Shown one piece after another: positions 28,660 through 36,944 of a stretch of 64,000 nucleotides of DNA. The notes beneath the pieces are model-generated. The model did not search any database. It saw nothing but the letters and a program-made list of their open reading frames with translations, and was not told the DNA's origin. Source of the stretch: Pseudonocardia autotrophica. GTDB lineage: Bacteria; Actinomycetota; Actinomycetes; Mycobacteriales; Pseudonocardiaceae. The stretch covers positions 37,968 to 101,967 of the forward strand of contig NZ_JNYD01000035.1 in the NCBI RefSeq assembly GCF_000717175.1, in the 5' to 3' direction. How positions within the stretch are numbered: the stretch's first letter is position 1; the number at the start of each line of letters is the position of its first letter. Position numbers and translations under genes: made by a program.

Positions 28660-28749
28660 CCCCACCACCCCGCCCCCCGATACTCCGGACATCCCGGCCT
28701 CCCGGCTGACACCACCACCCACCACCTCCCCCGCACCAGGAGAGGTCCC

Positions 28750-29754
28750 ATGTCCCGCTTCGCCCTGCGCCGCGCGCTGTTGCCGGTGCTCCTGCTCGGG
28801 CTCGTCGCGGCGTGCGCGCAGCCCGCGCCCTCGCCGACCGGTTCCGGCAACATCGAGGTCGCCACCGGCGGCGCCCGGTTCTCCACCGCCGACGCCGCCA
28901 CCGCCGCCCTGGGCGCCGACGTCGGCCCCGGCGTGTTCCCCCGCACGGTCACGCACGCCCGCGGGACAACCCGGCTCGAGGCCCGGCCGACCCGTGTGGT
29001 CGTGCTGGACACCGGCGAGCTCGACGACGTCCTCGCCCTCGGCGTGACCCCCGTCGGCCTGGCCAGCCCGGACGGGAAGGTCCCGCCCTACCTGGAGCCG
29101 AAGGTCGGCGGCGCCACCCGGCTCGGCACGCTCGACCCGCTCAATCTCGAGGCGGTCGCGGCGCTGAAGCCGGACCTGATCCTGGGCAGCCAGCTGCGGG
29201 TGGACCAGCTCTACGACCGGCTCACGGCCATCGCCCCCACAGTGCTGAGCATCCGGCCCGGCTTCCCGTGGAAGGAGAACCTGCGCCTGGCCGCGGCCGC
29301 CCTCGGCGAGGAGCAGAAGGCGGTCGACCTGCTCAACGCCTACCAGGGCCGGGCCGACGAGGTGCGCGCCGCGCTGGCCAGCGATCCCCCGACGATCTCG
29401 CTGGTCCGCTTCATGCCCGGCCGGCTCCGGCTCTACGGGAACCTGTCCTTCATCGGCGTGATCCTGCACGACGTCGGCCTCCCCCGGCCGCCGGTGCAGG
29501 ACATCGACGAGCTGGCCACCGAGATCTCGGAGGAGCGGATCGACCAGGCCGCGGGCGACCGGATCTTCTACTCCAGCTACGGCGACCCGCAGACCACCGG
29601 CAAGGACGCCGTGGTCAACGGCGACCTGTGGTCCCGCATCCCCGCGGTGCAGGGCGGCCGGGCCCAGGAGGTCGATGACAGCGTGTGGTTCCTCGGGCTG
29701 GGCCCCACCGGCGCGAACCTGGTGCTCGCCGACCTCACGCGGCTGCTGGGCTGA
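28750..29754 (+). CDS. Iron-siderophore-type ABC transporter binding lipoprotein
   Basis: A 334-residue lipoprotein with lipobox VAAC (Cys22) and a Pro/Ser-rich tether. The fold is of the FepB/FhuD class: TRVVVLDTGELDDVLALGVTPVG near residues 81-103, then LNLEAVAALKPDLILGS, and a second lobe ending in NLVLADLTRLL. AGGAGA lies ~7 bp before the ATG. No permease or ATPase gene is adjacent, so it must use components encoded elsewhere. Iron as a ferric-siderophore is the family expectation; cobalamin or heme are possible. Confidence 0.85.
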   Translation: MSRFALRRALLPVLLLGLVAACAQPAPSPTGSGNIEVATGGARFSTADAATAALGADVGPGVFPRTVTHARGTTRLEARPTRVVVLDTGELDDVLALGVTPVGLASPDGKVPPYLEPKVGGATRLGTLDPLNLEAVAALKPDLILGSQLRVDQLYDRLTAIAPTVLSIRPGFPWKENLRLAAAALGEEQKAVDLLNAYQGRADEVRAALASDPPTISLVRFMPGRLRLYGNLSFIGVILHDVGLPRPPVQDIDELATEISEERIDQAAGDRIFYSSYGDPQTTGKDAVVNGDLWSRIPAVQGGRAQEVDDSVWFLGLGPTGANLVLADLTRLLG

Positions 29755-29767
29755 GGACGCCGGTGGG

Positions 29768-29960
29768 GTGCTGCCGGGCCGGGTGCTGCCGGGCCGGGTG
29801 CTGCCGGGCCGGGTGCTGCCGGGCCGGGTGCTGTCGGGCCGGGTGCTGTCGGGTCGGGTGCTGCCGGGCCGGGTGCTGCCGGGCCGGCTGCTGCCGAGCC
29901 GGGCGACCCCGGGCCGAGCGCTGCTGGGCTGGGTGCTGCTGGGCTGGGCGTCGACTGCTG
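29768..29960. repeat. 15-bp minisatellite downstream of recX
   Basis: About 12 copies of GTGCTGCCGGGCCGG run at a strict 15-bp step from 29768; the first eight are near-identical and later ones drift. It fills the gap between the lipoprotein stop (29754) and the recX stop (29970). All frames are open across it because of the period, but no gene signal is present. A role as transcription barrier is possible. Confidence 0.85.
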
Positions 29961-29969
29961 GGCCGGCGC

Positions 29970-31469
29970 TCAGTCGAGGTCGGCGGGGCCGAGCTCGTCC
30001 TCCTCGGCCCCGTGCTCGGCGAGGGCGGTGCGGACGACCCGGTAGGCGATCGGCGGCGGGTAGCCCTTGCGCGCGAGCATGCCGAGCAGCCGCCGGCCGG
30101 CCTTCTGGCGGTCCTCGGGGCCGGTCACGGTGAGGGTCCGCAGCCGCTTGTCGACGAGCTCGCGGGCGCGCTGCTCCTCGGCGGCGTCGTCGACCTCGGT
30201 CAGCGCCTCGTCGGCGACCTCCTTGGCGACGCCCTTGCGGCGCAGCTCCTGCGCGATCGCCCGCCGCCCGAGGCCCCGCGCACGGTGCCGCGAGCGGACC
30301 CACGCGTCGGCGAAGGCCTGGTCGTCGATGAGGCCGACCTCGTTGAACCGCTCGAGGACCTTCTCCGTGATCTCGTCGGCGACGCCCTTCTGGCGCAGTT
30401 TCGTGGCGAGCTCGTGCTTGGAGCGGGCGCGGTCGGTGAGCAGGCGCAGGCAGATCTCCTTGGCTGCGGCCTCCTGCTCCTCCGGGGACCGCGTGTCCTC
30501 GGCCGGCTCGCCCTCGGCTCCGCGCGAGGAGCCGCGGCGGCGTCCCCGGCTTCCCGCGCCGGGATCGCCCTGGGCGCGGCGCGAGCGACGCGGGCGGCGC
30601 TCGCCGGCACCCTCGTCGAGCAGGCCCTCGTCGAACAGGCCGCTCTCGGAGGAACCGCTTCCGGACGGGCCGCTGCCGGAGGGGCCGCGGTCGGGGTGGC
30701 TGGCGTCGGGGCGCCCGCTGTCGGCGGTCGTGCCGCCCCGCGACCGCCAGGCCCCACGCGCCCCGTCCCTGCGCCGGCGCGGCTCGCGATCAGTCGACCG
30801 CGCGGATCCGCGTCCTCCCTCGGCGGGACCGGTACCGCCCGCGCGTCGGGCGCGCCGGATCCGGAGATCCTCGAGGGAGAGGACCGTGGCCTGCTCCGCC
30901 GGCGCATCGAGCTCGCCCAGGTCCGCGGCCTCGTGTGCCACGGGCGCGCCGGGTCCGAGGGCGTCGAGGTCGACGAGCCCGATCCGCCGTTCCCGATCAG
31001 GGTCAGGTCCGGCGGTGCCGTCACACGCCGCGGCAGGTCGGACGGCACCGGCATCGGTCCGGGCAGGATCGACCAGCCGAGAGTCGCGTGGACCGGAGTC
31101 ATTTGGCCCACGGTCGTGCGGCCCAGCCTCGCCCGACCCTGGGGCACTCGGCTCAGAGGCACTCGGCTCAGAGGCACTCGGTTCAGGGGCACTCGGTTCA
31201 GGGGCACTCGGTTCAGGGGCACTCGGTTCAGGGGCACTCGGTTCAGGGGCACTCGGTTCAGGGGCATCGCCCCGACCGGCCACGAGGTCCGCGGACGTCA
31301 GCCGGTCCTCGGCCGCCGGGCTCCGGGACTCCGCCGGGTCGAGATCGTCGAACGAGACGACCGGGACCGTCTCCCGCGGGGCCGGCTCGAGCTCGTCGGA
31401 CGACATCCGGCGGCGAGCCGGCCGCAGGGGACGGAGCGGTCGACCCCCGTCCTCGCCGGAGGTCGCCAC
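29970..31469 (-). CDS. recX: Regulatory protein RecX with ~330-residue low-complexity N-terminal extension
   Basis: A 499-residue protein. Only the last ~170 residues are RecX (AKEICLRLLTDRARSKHELA ... LERFNEVGLIDDQAFADAWV ... GLGRRAIAQELRRKGV), an inhibitor of RecA filaments; family members are usually 150-200 residues. The first ~330 residues are disordered: eight tandem EPSAP/EPSAS units (31143-31264), then acidic segments and two Arg-rich patches (RRARRAGG, RRPRRSRRAQG). The GTG at 31469 lies 2 bp after the recA stop, and the frame stays open throughout. An internal start nearer the RecX domain cannot be excluded, since GTG codons occur in frame. Confidence 0.85.
   Translation of the reverse strand: MATSGEDGGRPLRPLRPARRRMSSDELEPAPRETVPVVSFDDLDPAESRSPAAEDRLTSADLVAGRGDAPEPSAPEPSAPEPSAPEPSAPEPSAPEPSASEPSASEPSAPGSGEAGPHDRGPNDSGPRDSRLVDPARTDAGAVRPAAACDGTAGPDPDRERRIGLVDLDALGPGAPVAHEAADLGELDAPAEQATVLSLEDLRIRRARRAGGTGPAEGGRGSARSTDREPRRRRDGARGAWRSRGGTTADSGRPDASHPDRGPSGSGPSGSGSSESGLFDEGLLDEGAGERRPRRSRRAQGDPGAGSRGRRRGSSRGAEGEPAEDTRSPEEQEAAAKEICLRLLTDRARSKHELATKLRQKGVADEITEKVLERFNEVGLIDDQAFADAWVRSRHRARGLGRRAIAQELRRKGVAKEVADEALTEVDDAAEEQRARELVDKRLRTLTVTGPEDRQKAGRRLLGMLARKGYPPPIAYRVVRTALAEHGAEEDELGPADLD
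31143..31264 (-). repeat. 15-bp coding minisatellite in recX (EPSAP units)
   Basis: Eight copies at a 15-bp step (GGCACTCGGTTCAGG on the plus strand), the last five identical. In frame they encode EPSAP/EPSAS pentapeptides on the minus strand. Copy number is likely to vary between strains by slippage. Confidence 0.9.
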
Positions 31470-31471
31470 GG

Positions 31472-32521
31472 TCAGAAGTCGACGGGCGCGGGCAGCGGCT
31501 CGACCTGCTCGGCGTCGGCGTCGAGCACCGCGCCGATCCCGAGCTTCTCCTTGATCCGCTTCTCGATCTCCGCGGCGATGTCGGGGTTCTCCTTGAGGAA
31601 CTTGCGGGCGTTCTCCTTGCCCTGCCCCATCTGGTCGCCCTCGTACGTGTACCAGGCGCCGGACTTGCGGATGATCCCCTGCTCGACGCCCACGTCGATC
31701 AGCGAGCCCTCGCGGCTGATGCCGACGCCGTACAGCACGTCGAACTCCGCCTGCTTGAACGGCGGGGCCACCTTGTTCTTCACGACCTTGACCCGGGTCC
31801 GGCTGCCGACCATGTCGGTGCCGTCCTTCAGGGTCTCGATGCGCCGGATGTCCAGGCGGACGGAGGCGTAAAACTTGAGCGCCTTGCCACCGGTCGTGGT
31901 CTCAGGGGACCCGAACATCACGCCGATCTTCTCGCGCAGCTGGTTGATGAAGATCGCGGTGGTGCCGGACGTGCTCAGCGCACCGGTGATCTTGCGCAAC
32001 GCCTGGCTCATGAGGCGGGCCTGCAGGCCGACGTGGCTGTCGCCCATCTCGCCCTCGATCTCGGCGCGCGGCACGAGCGCGGCCACCGAGTCGATGACGA
32101 TGACGTCCAGCGCGCCGGAACGGATCAGCATGTCCGCGATCTCCAGCGCCTGCTCGCCGGTGTCCGGCTGCGAGACCAGCAGCTCGTCCGTGTTCACGCC
32201 GAGCGCCTTGGCGTACTCCGGGTCGAGCGCGTGCTCCGCGTCGATGAACGCGGCGATGCCGCCGGCGGCCTGCGCGTTGGCCACCGCGTGCAGCGCGACG
32301 GTGGTCTTACCGCTGGACTCCGGGCCGTAGATCTCCACGACCCGGCCGCGCGGGAGGCCGCCGACGCCGAGCGCGACGTCGAGCGCGATCGACCCGGTAG
32401 GGATCACGCCGATCGGCGGACGCGTGTCGTCCCCCAGGCGCATCACCGAACCCTTGCCGTGGTTCTTCTCGATCTGGGCGAGGGCGAGCTGGAGCGCCTT
32501 CTCGCGGTCGGGAGTGCTCAT
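31472..32521 (-). CDS. recA: Recombinase RecA
   Basis: A 349-residue recombinase for homologous repair and SOS induction. Walker A is GPESSGKTT (66-74), Walker [13 protein letters not shown], with the L1/L2 loops GEMGDSHVG and [24 protein letters not shown], and an acidic C-terminus. No intein is present. The ATG at 32521 gives the standard actinobacterial N-terminus. A LexA-type palindrome lies 156 bp upstream. recX follows 2 bp after the stop. Confidence 0.99.
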   Translation of the reverse strand: MSTPDREKALQLALAQIEKNHGKGSVMRLGDDTRPPIGVIPTGSIALDVALGVGGLPRGRVVEIYGPESSGKTTVALHAVANAQAAGGIAAFIDAEHALDPEYAKALGVNTDELLVSQPDTGEQALEIADMLIRSGALDVIVIDSVAALVPRAEIEGEMGDSHVGLQARLMSQALRKITGALSTSGTTAIFINQLREKIGVMFGSPETTTGGKALKFYASVRLDIRRIETLKDGTDMVGSRTRVKVVKNKVAPPFKQAEFDVLYGVGISREGSLIDVGVEQGIIRKSGAWYTYEGDQMGQGKENARKFLKENPDIAAEIEKRIKEKLGIGAVLDADAEQVEPLPAPVDF

Positions 32522-32676
32522 CTGACTACCTCGCTCGGTGCGGGACGGGCCTGTGTTCGCTGTGTTCGACGACTTCCGGGGAGCCACGGGGAGAACCGTA
32601 TTGGGTCCCACCGACAGTTCCGGTACTCGCGCCCCCGCTGTGGACAACCGGGGCCGGGTGTGGACGCCACGGTATA

Positions 32677-32690
32677 CGAACACGTGTTCG
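32677..32690. promoter_or_regulatory. LexA-binding SOS box upstream of recA
   Basis: The perfect palindrome CGAACACGTGTTCG fits the GAAC-N4-GTTC consensus of actinobacterial/Gram-positive LexA sites. It is placed 156 bp upstream of the recA ATG in the 260-bp space between recA and the DUF3046 gene. Confidence 0.85.
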
Positions 32691-32781
32691 AGGCCGAGAC
32701 CGACACGCCGATCGGCTACCCTGCCGCGCCGAGCGGCGCGCCCCCCGCCCGACCCGGCCGGGAGGGGCGCGCGGAGGTCGG

Positions 32782-32985
32782 TCAGTCGTCCCGGCCCAGC
32801 CTGCGGTCCTCCGGCACGTCGTAGGCCTCGCAGATCACCTGCCACACCTGCTTGGGGTCGATCCCCGCCTCGATGGCCTGCTCGGCGCTGCGGCCGCCGA
32901 GCTCGGCGAACACGTGGTCGCGCGCCAGCGAGCCCGCCCGCATCTCGCCGAACTCGTCGTGCATCAGGGTCCGGAACTGGCTCAT
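32782..32985 (-). CDS. DUF3046-type small protein upstream of recA
   Basis: A 67-residue protein ([18 protein letters not shown] ... [20 protein letters not shown] ... [19 protein letters not shown]). It has the pattern and position of the actinobacterial DUF3046 proteins that sit just upstream of recA. The function is unknown. The ATG at 32985 fits the family N-terminus; GTG at 32991 is an alternative. It is transcribed in the same direction as recA but separated by the SOS-box region, so it is probably independent. Confidence 0.85.
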   Translation of the reverse strand: MSQFRTLMHDEFGEMRAGSLARDHVFAELGGRSAEQAIEAGIDPKQVWQVICEAYDVPEDRRLGRDD

Positions 32986-33051
32986 TCGCACCCGGCCGAG
33001 GGTAGTCACGCGCCCGCGCGACGGCGCCTCACGCGCCCGCGCGGCCGTGAC

Positions 33052-33837
33052 TCACGCGCCCGCGCGACGGCGGAACAGCGCACCGCACGCCAGCACCCCG
33101 AGCAGGCCCAGCCCGCCCCACCAGGCCACCGCCAGCAGCGGGGACGTCCCCACCGGCGCGTCCAGCAGCAGCCCGCGGACCGCGTCGATCAGCGGCGTGA
33201 CCGGCTGGTGCTCGGCGAACCCGCGCAGCACCGCGGGCATGGTCTCCGGCGGCACGAACCCGCTCGAGACGTACGGCAGGAACAGCAGCACGAAGGACGA
33301 CGCACCCGCCGCCTCCGGGCTCGCGACCAGCAGCCCGAACGCCGCCGACAGTGCCGACACCCCGGCCATGAGCAGCGCCAGCAGCCCCGCGACGACCAGC
33401 CAGTCGAGCGGCGACGCGGCCGGCCGGAAGCCGAGCAGCAGCGCCACACCGACGACCACCGCCGTCGACACCAGGTTGCGGGCCACGCTCGCGAGGACGT
33501 GCCCCACCAGGACGGCGGACCCGAGGACCGGCAGCGAGCGGACCCGGTCGACCACGCCCGTCGTCATGTCCTGGTTGACCCCGACGGCCGTCTGCGCCGA
33601 GCCGTGCGCCGCGCAGAGCACGATCACCCCCGGCACCACGAAGGTCAGGTAGTCCGTGCCGCTCGCGCCCGTGGACATCGCGCCGCCGAACACGTACACG
33701 AACACCAGGAGGATCAGCACCGGCAGCACCACCGCGACGATCATCGCGTCGATGCTGCGGACCGAGTGCCGCAGCGAGCGGCCGAGGAAGGTGCCGACGT
33801 CGAGCAGCGGGCCGGGGGCGGCGGAGTAGGCGGTCAT
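33052..33837 (-). CDS. ABC-2-type exporter permease (DrrB-like)
   Basis: A 261-residue membrane protein with six hydrophobic segments. It contains the ABC-2 motif region DRVRSLPVLGSAVLVGHVLA and FLPYVSSGFVPPETMP followed by HQPVTPLIDAVRGLLL, typical of DrrB/NodJ-type drug exporters. The ATG overlaps the ATPase stop (ATGA). With the ATPase it forms a two-gene export system, probably controlled by the divergent TetR gene. The substrate is a lipophilic toxin or self-made metabolite by family analogy only. Confidence 0.92.
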   Translation of the reverse strand: MTAYSAAPGPLLDVGTFLGRSLRHSVRSIDAMIVAVVLPVLILLVFVYVFGGAMSTGASGTDYLTFVVPGVIVLCAAHGSAQTAVGVNQDMTTGVVDRVRSLPVLGSAVLVGHVLASVARNLVSTAVVVGVALLLGFRPAASPLDWLVVAGLLALLMAGVSALSAAFGLLVASPEAAGASSFVLLFLPYVSSGFVPPETMPAVLRGFAEHQPVTPLIDAVRGLLLDAPVGTSPLLAVAWWGGLGLLGVLACGALFRRRAGA

Positions 33838-34778
33838 GCCGGCACCGTCCCGGGGTTCGTCCCGGTGAGGGTGAGGAAGACGTCGTCGAGCGTCGGCCGG
33901 TGCACGGCCACCCGCACGACCGGGACGCCCGCCATCGTCTCCAGCAGCTCCCGCACCCCGGCGGCCGTGCCGTCCGTCGGGACATGCACCGACAGCGCCC
34001 CGGCGTCCGCCCGGACGGCGTATCCCCGCAGGTCGGCGACGGTCATCGCGCTGTCGAGCGCGGCCGCGTCCGGTAGCACGAGCTGGACGGTCTCCCCGCC
34101 GACCAGCGACTTGAGCTCGTCGGCCGTGCCCTCGGCGGCGATCCGGCCACCGGCGAGCACCGCCACCCGGTCGGCCAGCCGGTCCGCCTCCTCGAGGTAC
34201 TGCGTGGTCAGCAGCACGGTGACGCCCGACGCGGCCAGCTCGGCGACCGAGTCCCAGACGTCCCGGCGGCTGCGCGGGTCGAGCCCGGTGGTCGGCTCGT
34301 CGAGGAACAGCACCTCCGGCTCGTCGACCAGCCCGAGGGCGATGTCGAGCCGCCGGGCCATGCCGCCGGAGTAGTTGGAGACGCGCCGGTCGGCCGCCTC
34401 CACCAGGTCGAACCGCTCCAGCAGGGCGGTCGCCCGCTCGCGCGCGGCCGCCTTCGTGAGGTGCCGCAGCCGGCCCATCATCACGAGGTTCTCCCGCCCC
34501 GTGAGCACCTCGTCGACCGTGGCGTGCTGGCCGGTGAGGCTGATCGCCCGGCGGACCGCCACGGGATCGGTCCGCACGTCCCGCCCGGCGACCCGCACAC
34601 GTCCGGCGTCGGGCCGCAGCAACGTGGAGAGGATCTTCACGGTGGTGGTCTTGCCCGCGCCGTTCGGGCCGAGCAGCGCCGCGACGCTCCCCCGCGCGAC
34701 GTGCAGGTCGATCCCGTCCAGTACGGACTTCGTCCCGAAGGACTTCCGGAGGCCCTCGACCTCGACGGTGTATGCCAT
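33834..34778 (-). CDS. ABC exporter ATP-binding protein (DrrA-like)
   Basis: A 314-residue ATPase. Walker A GPNGAGKTT lies at residues 37-45, the signature YSGGM at 136-140 and FLDEPTTGLDP near 158-168, with a C-terminal DrrA-type extension ending near PTLDDVFLTLTG. The ATG at 34778 lies inside a 15-bp palindrome, so repressor binding would block both transcription and the start region; a GTG at 34784 would add two residues. Confidence 0.94.
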   Translation of the reverse strand: MAYTVEVEGLRKSFGTKSVLDGIDLHVARGSVAALLGPNGAGKTTTVKILSTLLRPDAGRVRVAGRDVRTDPVAVRRAISLTGQHATVDEVLTGRENLVMMGRLRHLTKAAARERATALLERFDLVEAADRRVSNYSGGMARRLDIALGLVDEPEVLFLDEPTTGLDPRSRRDVWDSVAELAASGVTVLLTTQYLEEADRLADRVAVLAGGRIAAEGTADELKSLVGGETVQLVLPDAAALDSAMTVADLRGYAVRADAGALSVHVPTDGTAAGVRELLETMAGVPVVRVAVHRPTLDDVFLTLTGTNPGTVPA

Positions 34779-34800
34779 ACACACCGTTTATGCCGTAAAC
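34768..34800. promoter_or_regulatory. Two 15-bp operators between exporter and TetR gene
   Basis: GTGTATGCCATACAC (34768-34782) and GTTTATGCCGTAAAC (34786-34800) share the pattern GTKTATGCCRTAMAC at an 18-bp step and are nearly perfect palindromes. They cover the exporter start and lie 21 bp before the TetR ATG. They are the probable binding sites of the adjacent TetR protein. Confidence 0.75.
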
Positions 34801-34820
34801 ATCGCTTAGGATCAAGCCCG

Positions 34821-35543
34821 ATGGACGCGCTGTCGCCGCTGGAGGCGGTCTGGAAGGCCGGGCCCGGCACCGTGGGCCGGGAGGGGCTCTCGCTCGCCCG
34901 GATCGTGGCCGCGGCGGTCGAGATCGCCGACGCCCAGGGTCTCGACGCCGTGTCGATGAGCCGCGTCGCGAAGACCCTCGGCTTCACGCCGATGTCCCTC
35001 TACCGGCACGTGGGCAGCAAGGAGGAGCTGCTCCTGCACATGCAGGACGTCGCCGTCGGGCCGCCGCCCGCGGAGCTCGACCCCGCCCCGGACGCGGGCT
35101 GGCGGGAGTGCGTGGAGCGCTGGGCCTGGGCGACGGTGCACCGCATGCGCGCCCACCCGTGGATCCTGAAGACCGTGCCGATGCTGGGCCCGCCGGCCAC
35201 GCCGAACCAGCTGACCTGGCTGGAGTACGGGCTGCGCGCGCTGCGCGCCACGCCGCTCGCCGAACCGGAGAAGCTCTACGTGATCCTGATGCTCAACGCG
35301 CACACCTTCGGCGACCTGACCTTCCACGAGGCCGAGACGGCGAACACCCCGGAGGCGGCCTACGAGACGCTCTTCACCCGGTTCCTCGACCCCGCGCGCT
35401 TCCCCGCCCTGCTCGAGGCGTTCGCGAAGGGCGCGTTCGCGGAGGGCCCGGACCCGGCCGAGGACCGCGACGCCCAGTTCCGGTTCGGGCTGGACCGGAT
35501 CCTCGACGGCGTCGCACGGCTGATCGGGGACCGGGCAGGATGA
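34821..35543 (+). CDS. TetR-family regulator of the divergent exporter
   Basis: A 240-residue repressor. The helix-turn-helix is at ~35-80 (LSLARIVAAAVEIADAQGLD ... MSRVAKTLGFTPMSLYRHVG), and the C-terminal domain resembles TetR_C (TetR class with VPMLGPPATPNQLTWLEYGL). TAGGAT at 34807-34812, 8 bp before the ATG, could give a leaderless or very short leader transcript. A CoA-transferase gene follows 4 bp after the stop, so they may be co-transcribed. Confidence 0.92.
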   Translation: MDALSPLEAVWKAGPGTVGREGLSLARIVAAAVEIADAQGLDAVSMSRVAKTLGFTPMSLYRHVGSKEELLLHMQDVAVGPPPAELDPAPDAGWRECVERWAWATVHRMRAHPWILKTVPMLGPPATPNQLTWLEYGLRALRATPLAEPEKLYVILMLNAHTFGDLTFHEAETANTPEAAYETLFTRFLDPARFPALLEAFAKGAFAEGPDPAEDRDAQFRFGLDRILDGVARLIGDRAG

Positions 35544-35547
35544 CGTC

Positions 35548-36825
35548 GTGATCGAGCAGGTCTGGGCCGCGCTCGGCGGCGACCCCGCGGAGCTCCCCCG
35601 GCTCGCCACGACCGGGCCCGTACCGACGCTGAGCAGCCGGTTCCCCGTGACCGAGTTCGGCACGGCGACGATCGGGGCGGCCCTGCTCGCCGCCACGGCG
35701 GACACGGGCCGGCCCGTCGGGATCGACACCCGGCAGGCCGCCGTCGCGCTGCGCAGCGAGCGGTACCTGCGGCGGGACGGGGCGAGTCCCGGCAACCCGT
35801 TCGACCCCCTGTCCGCCTTCCACCCGACCGCCGACGGCTGGCTGCGGCTGCACGCGAACTACGCCTGGCACGCGGCCGCGGCCCGGCGGGTCCTGGACCT
35901 GGCCCCCGCGGCCGGTCTCGAGGAGGTGCGGGCCGCGATCGCCGGCTGGCGCAAGGTCGAGCTGGAGACCGCGCTGCTCGAGGCGGGCGGGGTCGCCGCG
36001 GCCACCCGGACCGAGGAGGAGTGGGCCGCCACCGAGGCCGGGCGGGCCGCCCGGGCGCTGCCCCTGGTGGAGCGACGCGTGCTGGGCGAGGCGCCGCCAC
36101 GCCCGGCCCGCCGGGTCCGGGTGCTCGACCTGACGCGCGTGATCGCGGGCCCGGTCGCCACGCGCGTCCTCGCCGCGCACGGTGCGGACGTGCTGCGCCT
36201 CGACCCGCCGCACCGCCCGGAGATGCCCGCGCAGGCCTGGGACACGCTGCCCGGCAAGCGGTCGGCGATCGCCGAGCTGCCGGCGGAGGACCTGCTCGCC
36301 GGCGCCGACGTCGTCGTGACGGGGTACCGGCCGGGATCGCTGGACCGCTTCGGGCTGGCCCCCGAGGAGCTGGCCGCGCGGCATCCCGGGCTCGTCGTCG
36401 TCACCTTGTCGGCGTGGGGGCACACGGGCCCGTGGGCAGGTCGACGGGGGTTCGACAGCCTCGTGCAGTCCGCCTGCGGCATCGGCGTCACCGAGGGGAG
36501 CCCCACCGCTCCGGGCGCCCTGCCCGCCCAGGTCCTCGACCACGCCACGGGCTACCTCGGCGCGGCCGGGGCCCTGCTGGCGCTCGCCGCCCAACGGCGG
36601 TCGGGCGGGACCCACCACGTCCGGCTCGCGCTCGCCGGGACGGCGGCGTTCCTGCAGGCCCTGCCCCGCACCGAGCCGGGTGCCGCGGAGGTCGACCCCG
36701 CGCCCTACCTGGAGGAGCTCGGCCCGTTCACGCTCGCCTCACCCCCGGGCACGGTCGACGGCGAGCCGTTGCACTGGCCCTCGCCCGCGGACTACGGCGG
36801 CGCGCGGCCGGCGTGGCTACCCTGA
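35548..36825 (+). CDS. CaiB/BaiF-family CoA-transferase with permuted domain order
   Basis: A 425-residue protein. Residues ~190-350 contain the normally N-terminal family segment (RVRVLDLTRVIAGPVATRVL, HGADVLRLDPP) and the catalytic aspartate region VLDHATGYLGAAGALLALAA (D331). Residues ~30-118 look like the normally C-terminal half: TEFGTATIGAALLAATADTG, then GIDTRQAAVALRSERYL and FHPTADGWLRLHANY, with no catalytic Asp in the first copy. So the order is C-half then N-half, as if cut from a tandem duplication. It probably transfers CoA between acids; the substrate is unknown. The GTG at 35548 follows the TetR stop by 4 bp. Confidence 0.8.
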   Translation: MIEQVWAALGGDPAELPRLATTGPVPTLSSRFPVTEFGTATIGAALLAATADTGRPVGIDTRQAAVALRSERYLRRDGASPGNPFDPLSAFHPTADGWLRLHANYAWHAAAARRVLDLAPAAGLEEVRAAIAGWRKVELETALLEAGGVAAATRTEEEWAATEAGRAARALPLVERRVLGEAPPRPARRVRVLDLTRVIAGPVATRVLAAHGADVLRLDPPHRPEMPAQAWDTLPGKRSAIAELPAEDLLAGADVVVTGYRPGSLDRFGLAPEELAARHPGLVVVTLSAWGHTGPWAGRRGFDSLVQSACGIGVTEGSPTAPGALPAQVLDHATGYLGAAGALLALAAQRRSGGTHHVRLALAGTAAFLQALPRTEPGAAEVDPAPYLEELGPFTLASPPGTVDGEPLHWPSPADYGGARPAWLP

Positions 36826-36830
36826 CCGGT

Positions 36831-36944
36831 ATGTCCGATCCCACCGGCCTGTCGTCACCGGTCGGCCAGGCTGTGGTCGTGCTGATGCTCCTGGCCTCGC
36901 TCACCCTCCTGATCCGCTGGTGGGTACAGAACCGCAAGCGCTGA
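36831..36944 (+). CDS. Small single-span membrane protein
   Basis: A 37-residue frame with one hydrophobic helix (GQAVVVLMLLASLTLLIRWW) and a basic end (QNRKR), starting 5 bp after the CoA-transferase stop. Its 3' 90 bp overlap the end of the convergent TetR gene. The layout of a helix followed by positive charges is that of a real small membrane protein, but no homologue is recognised and there is no strong ribosome site. Confidence 0.4.
   Translation: MSDPTGLSSPVGQAVVVLMLLASLTLLIRWWVQNRKR

Noticed and set aside
29675..30133. Frame encoding GRVLP pentapeptide repeats downstream of the lipoprotein
   Set aside because: It starts inside the lipoprotein gene and stays open only because the 15-bp unit has no stop; not a gene.
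32538..33005. Plus-strand frame upstream of recA across the SOS box
   Set aside because: Arg/Pro-rich shadow overlapping DUF3046; the region is better explained as the recA control region.
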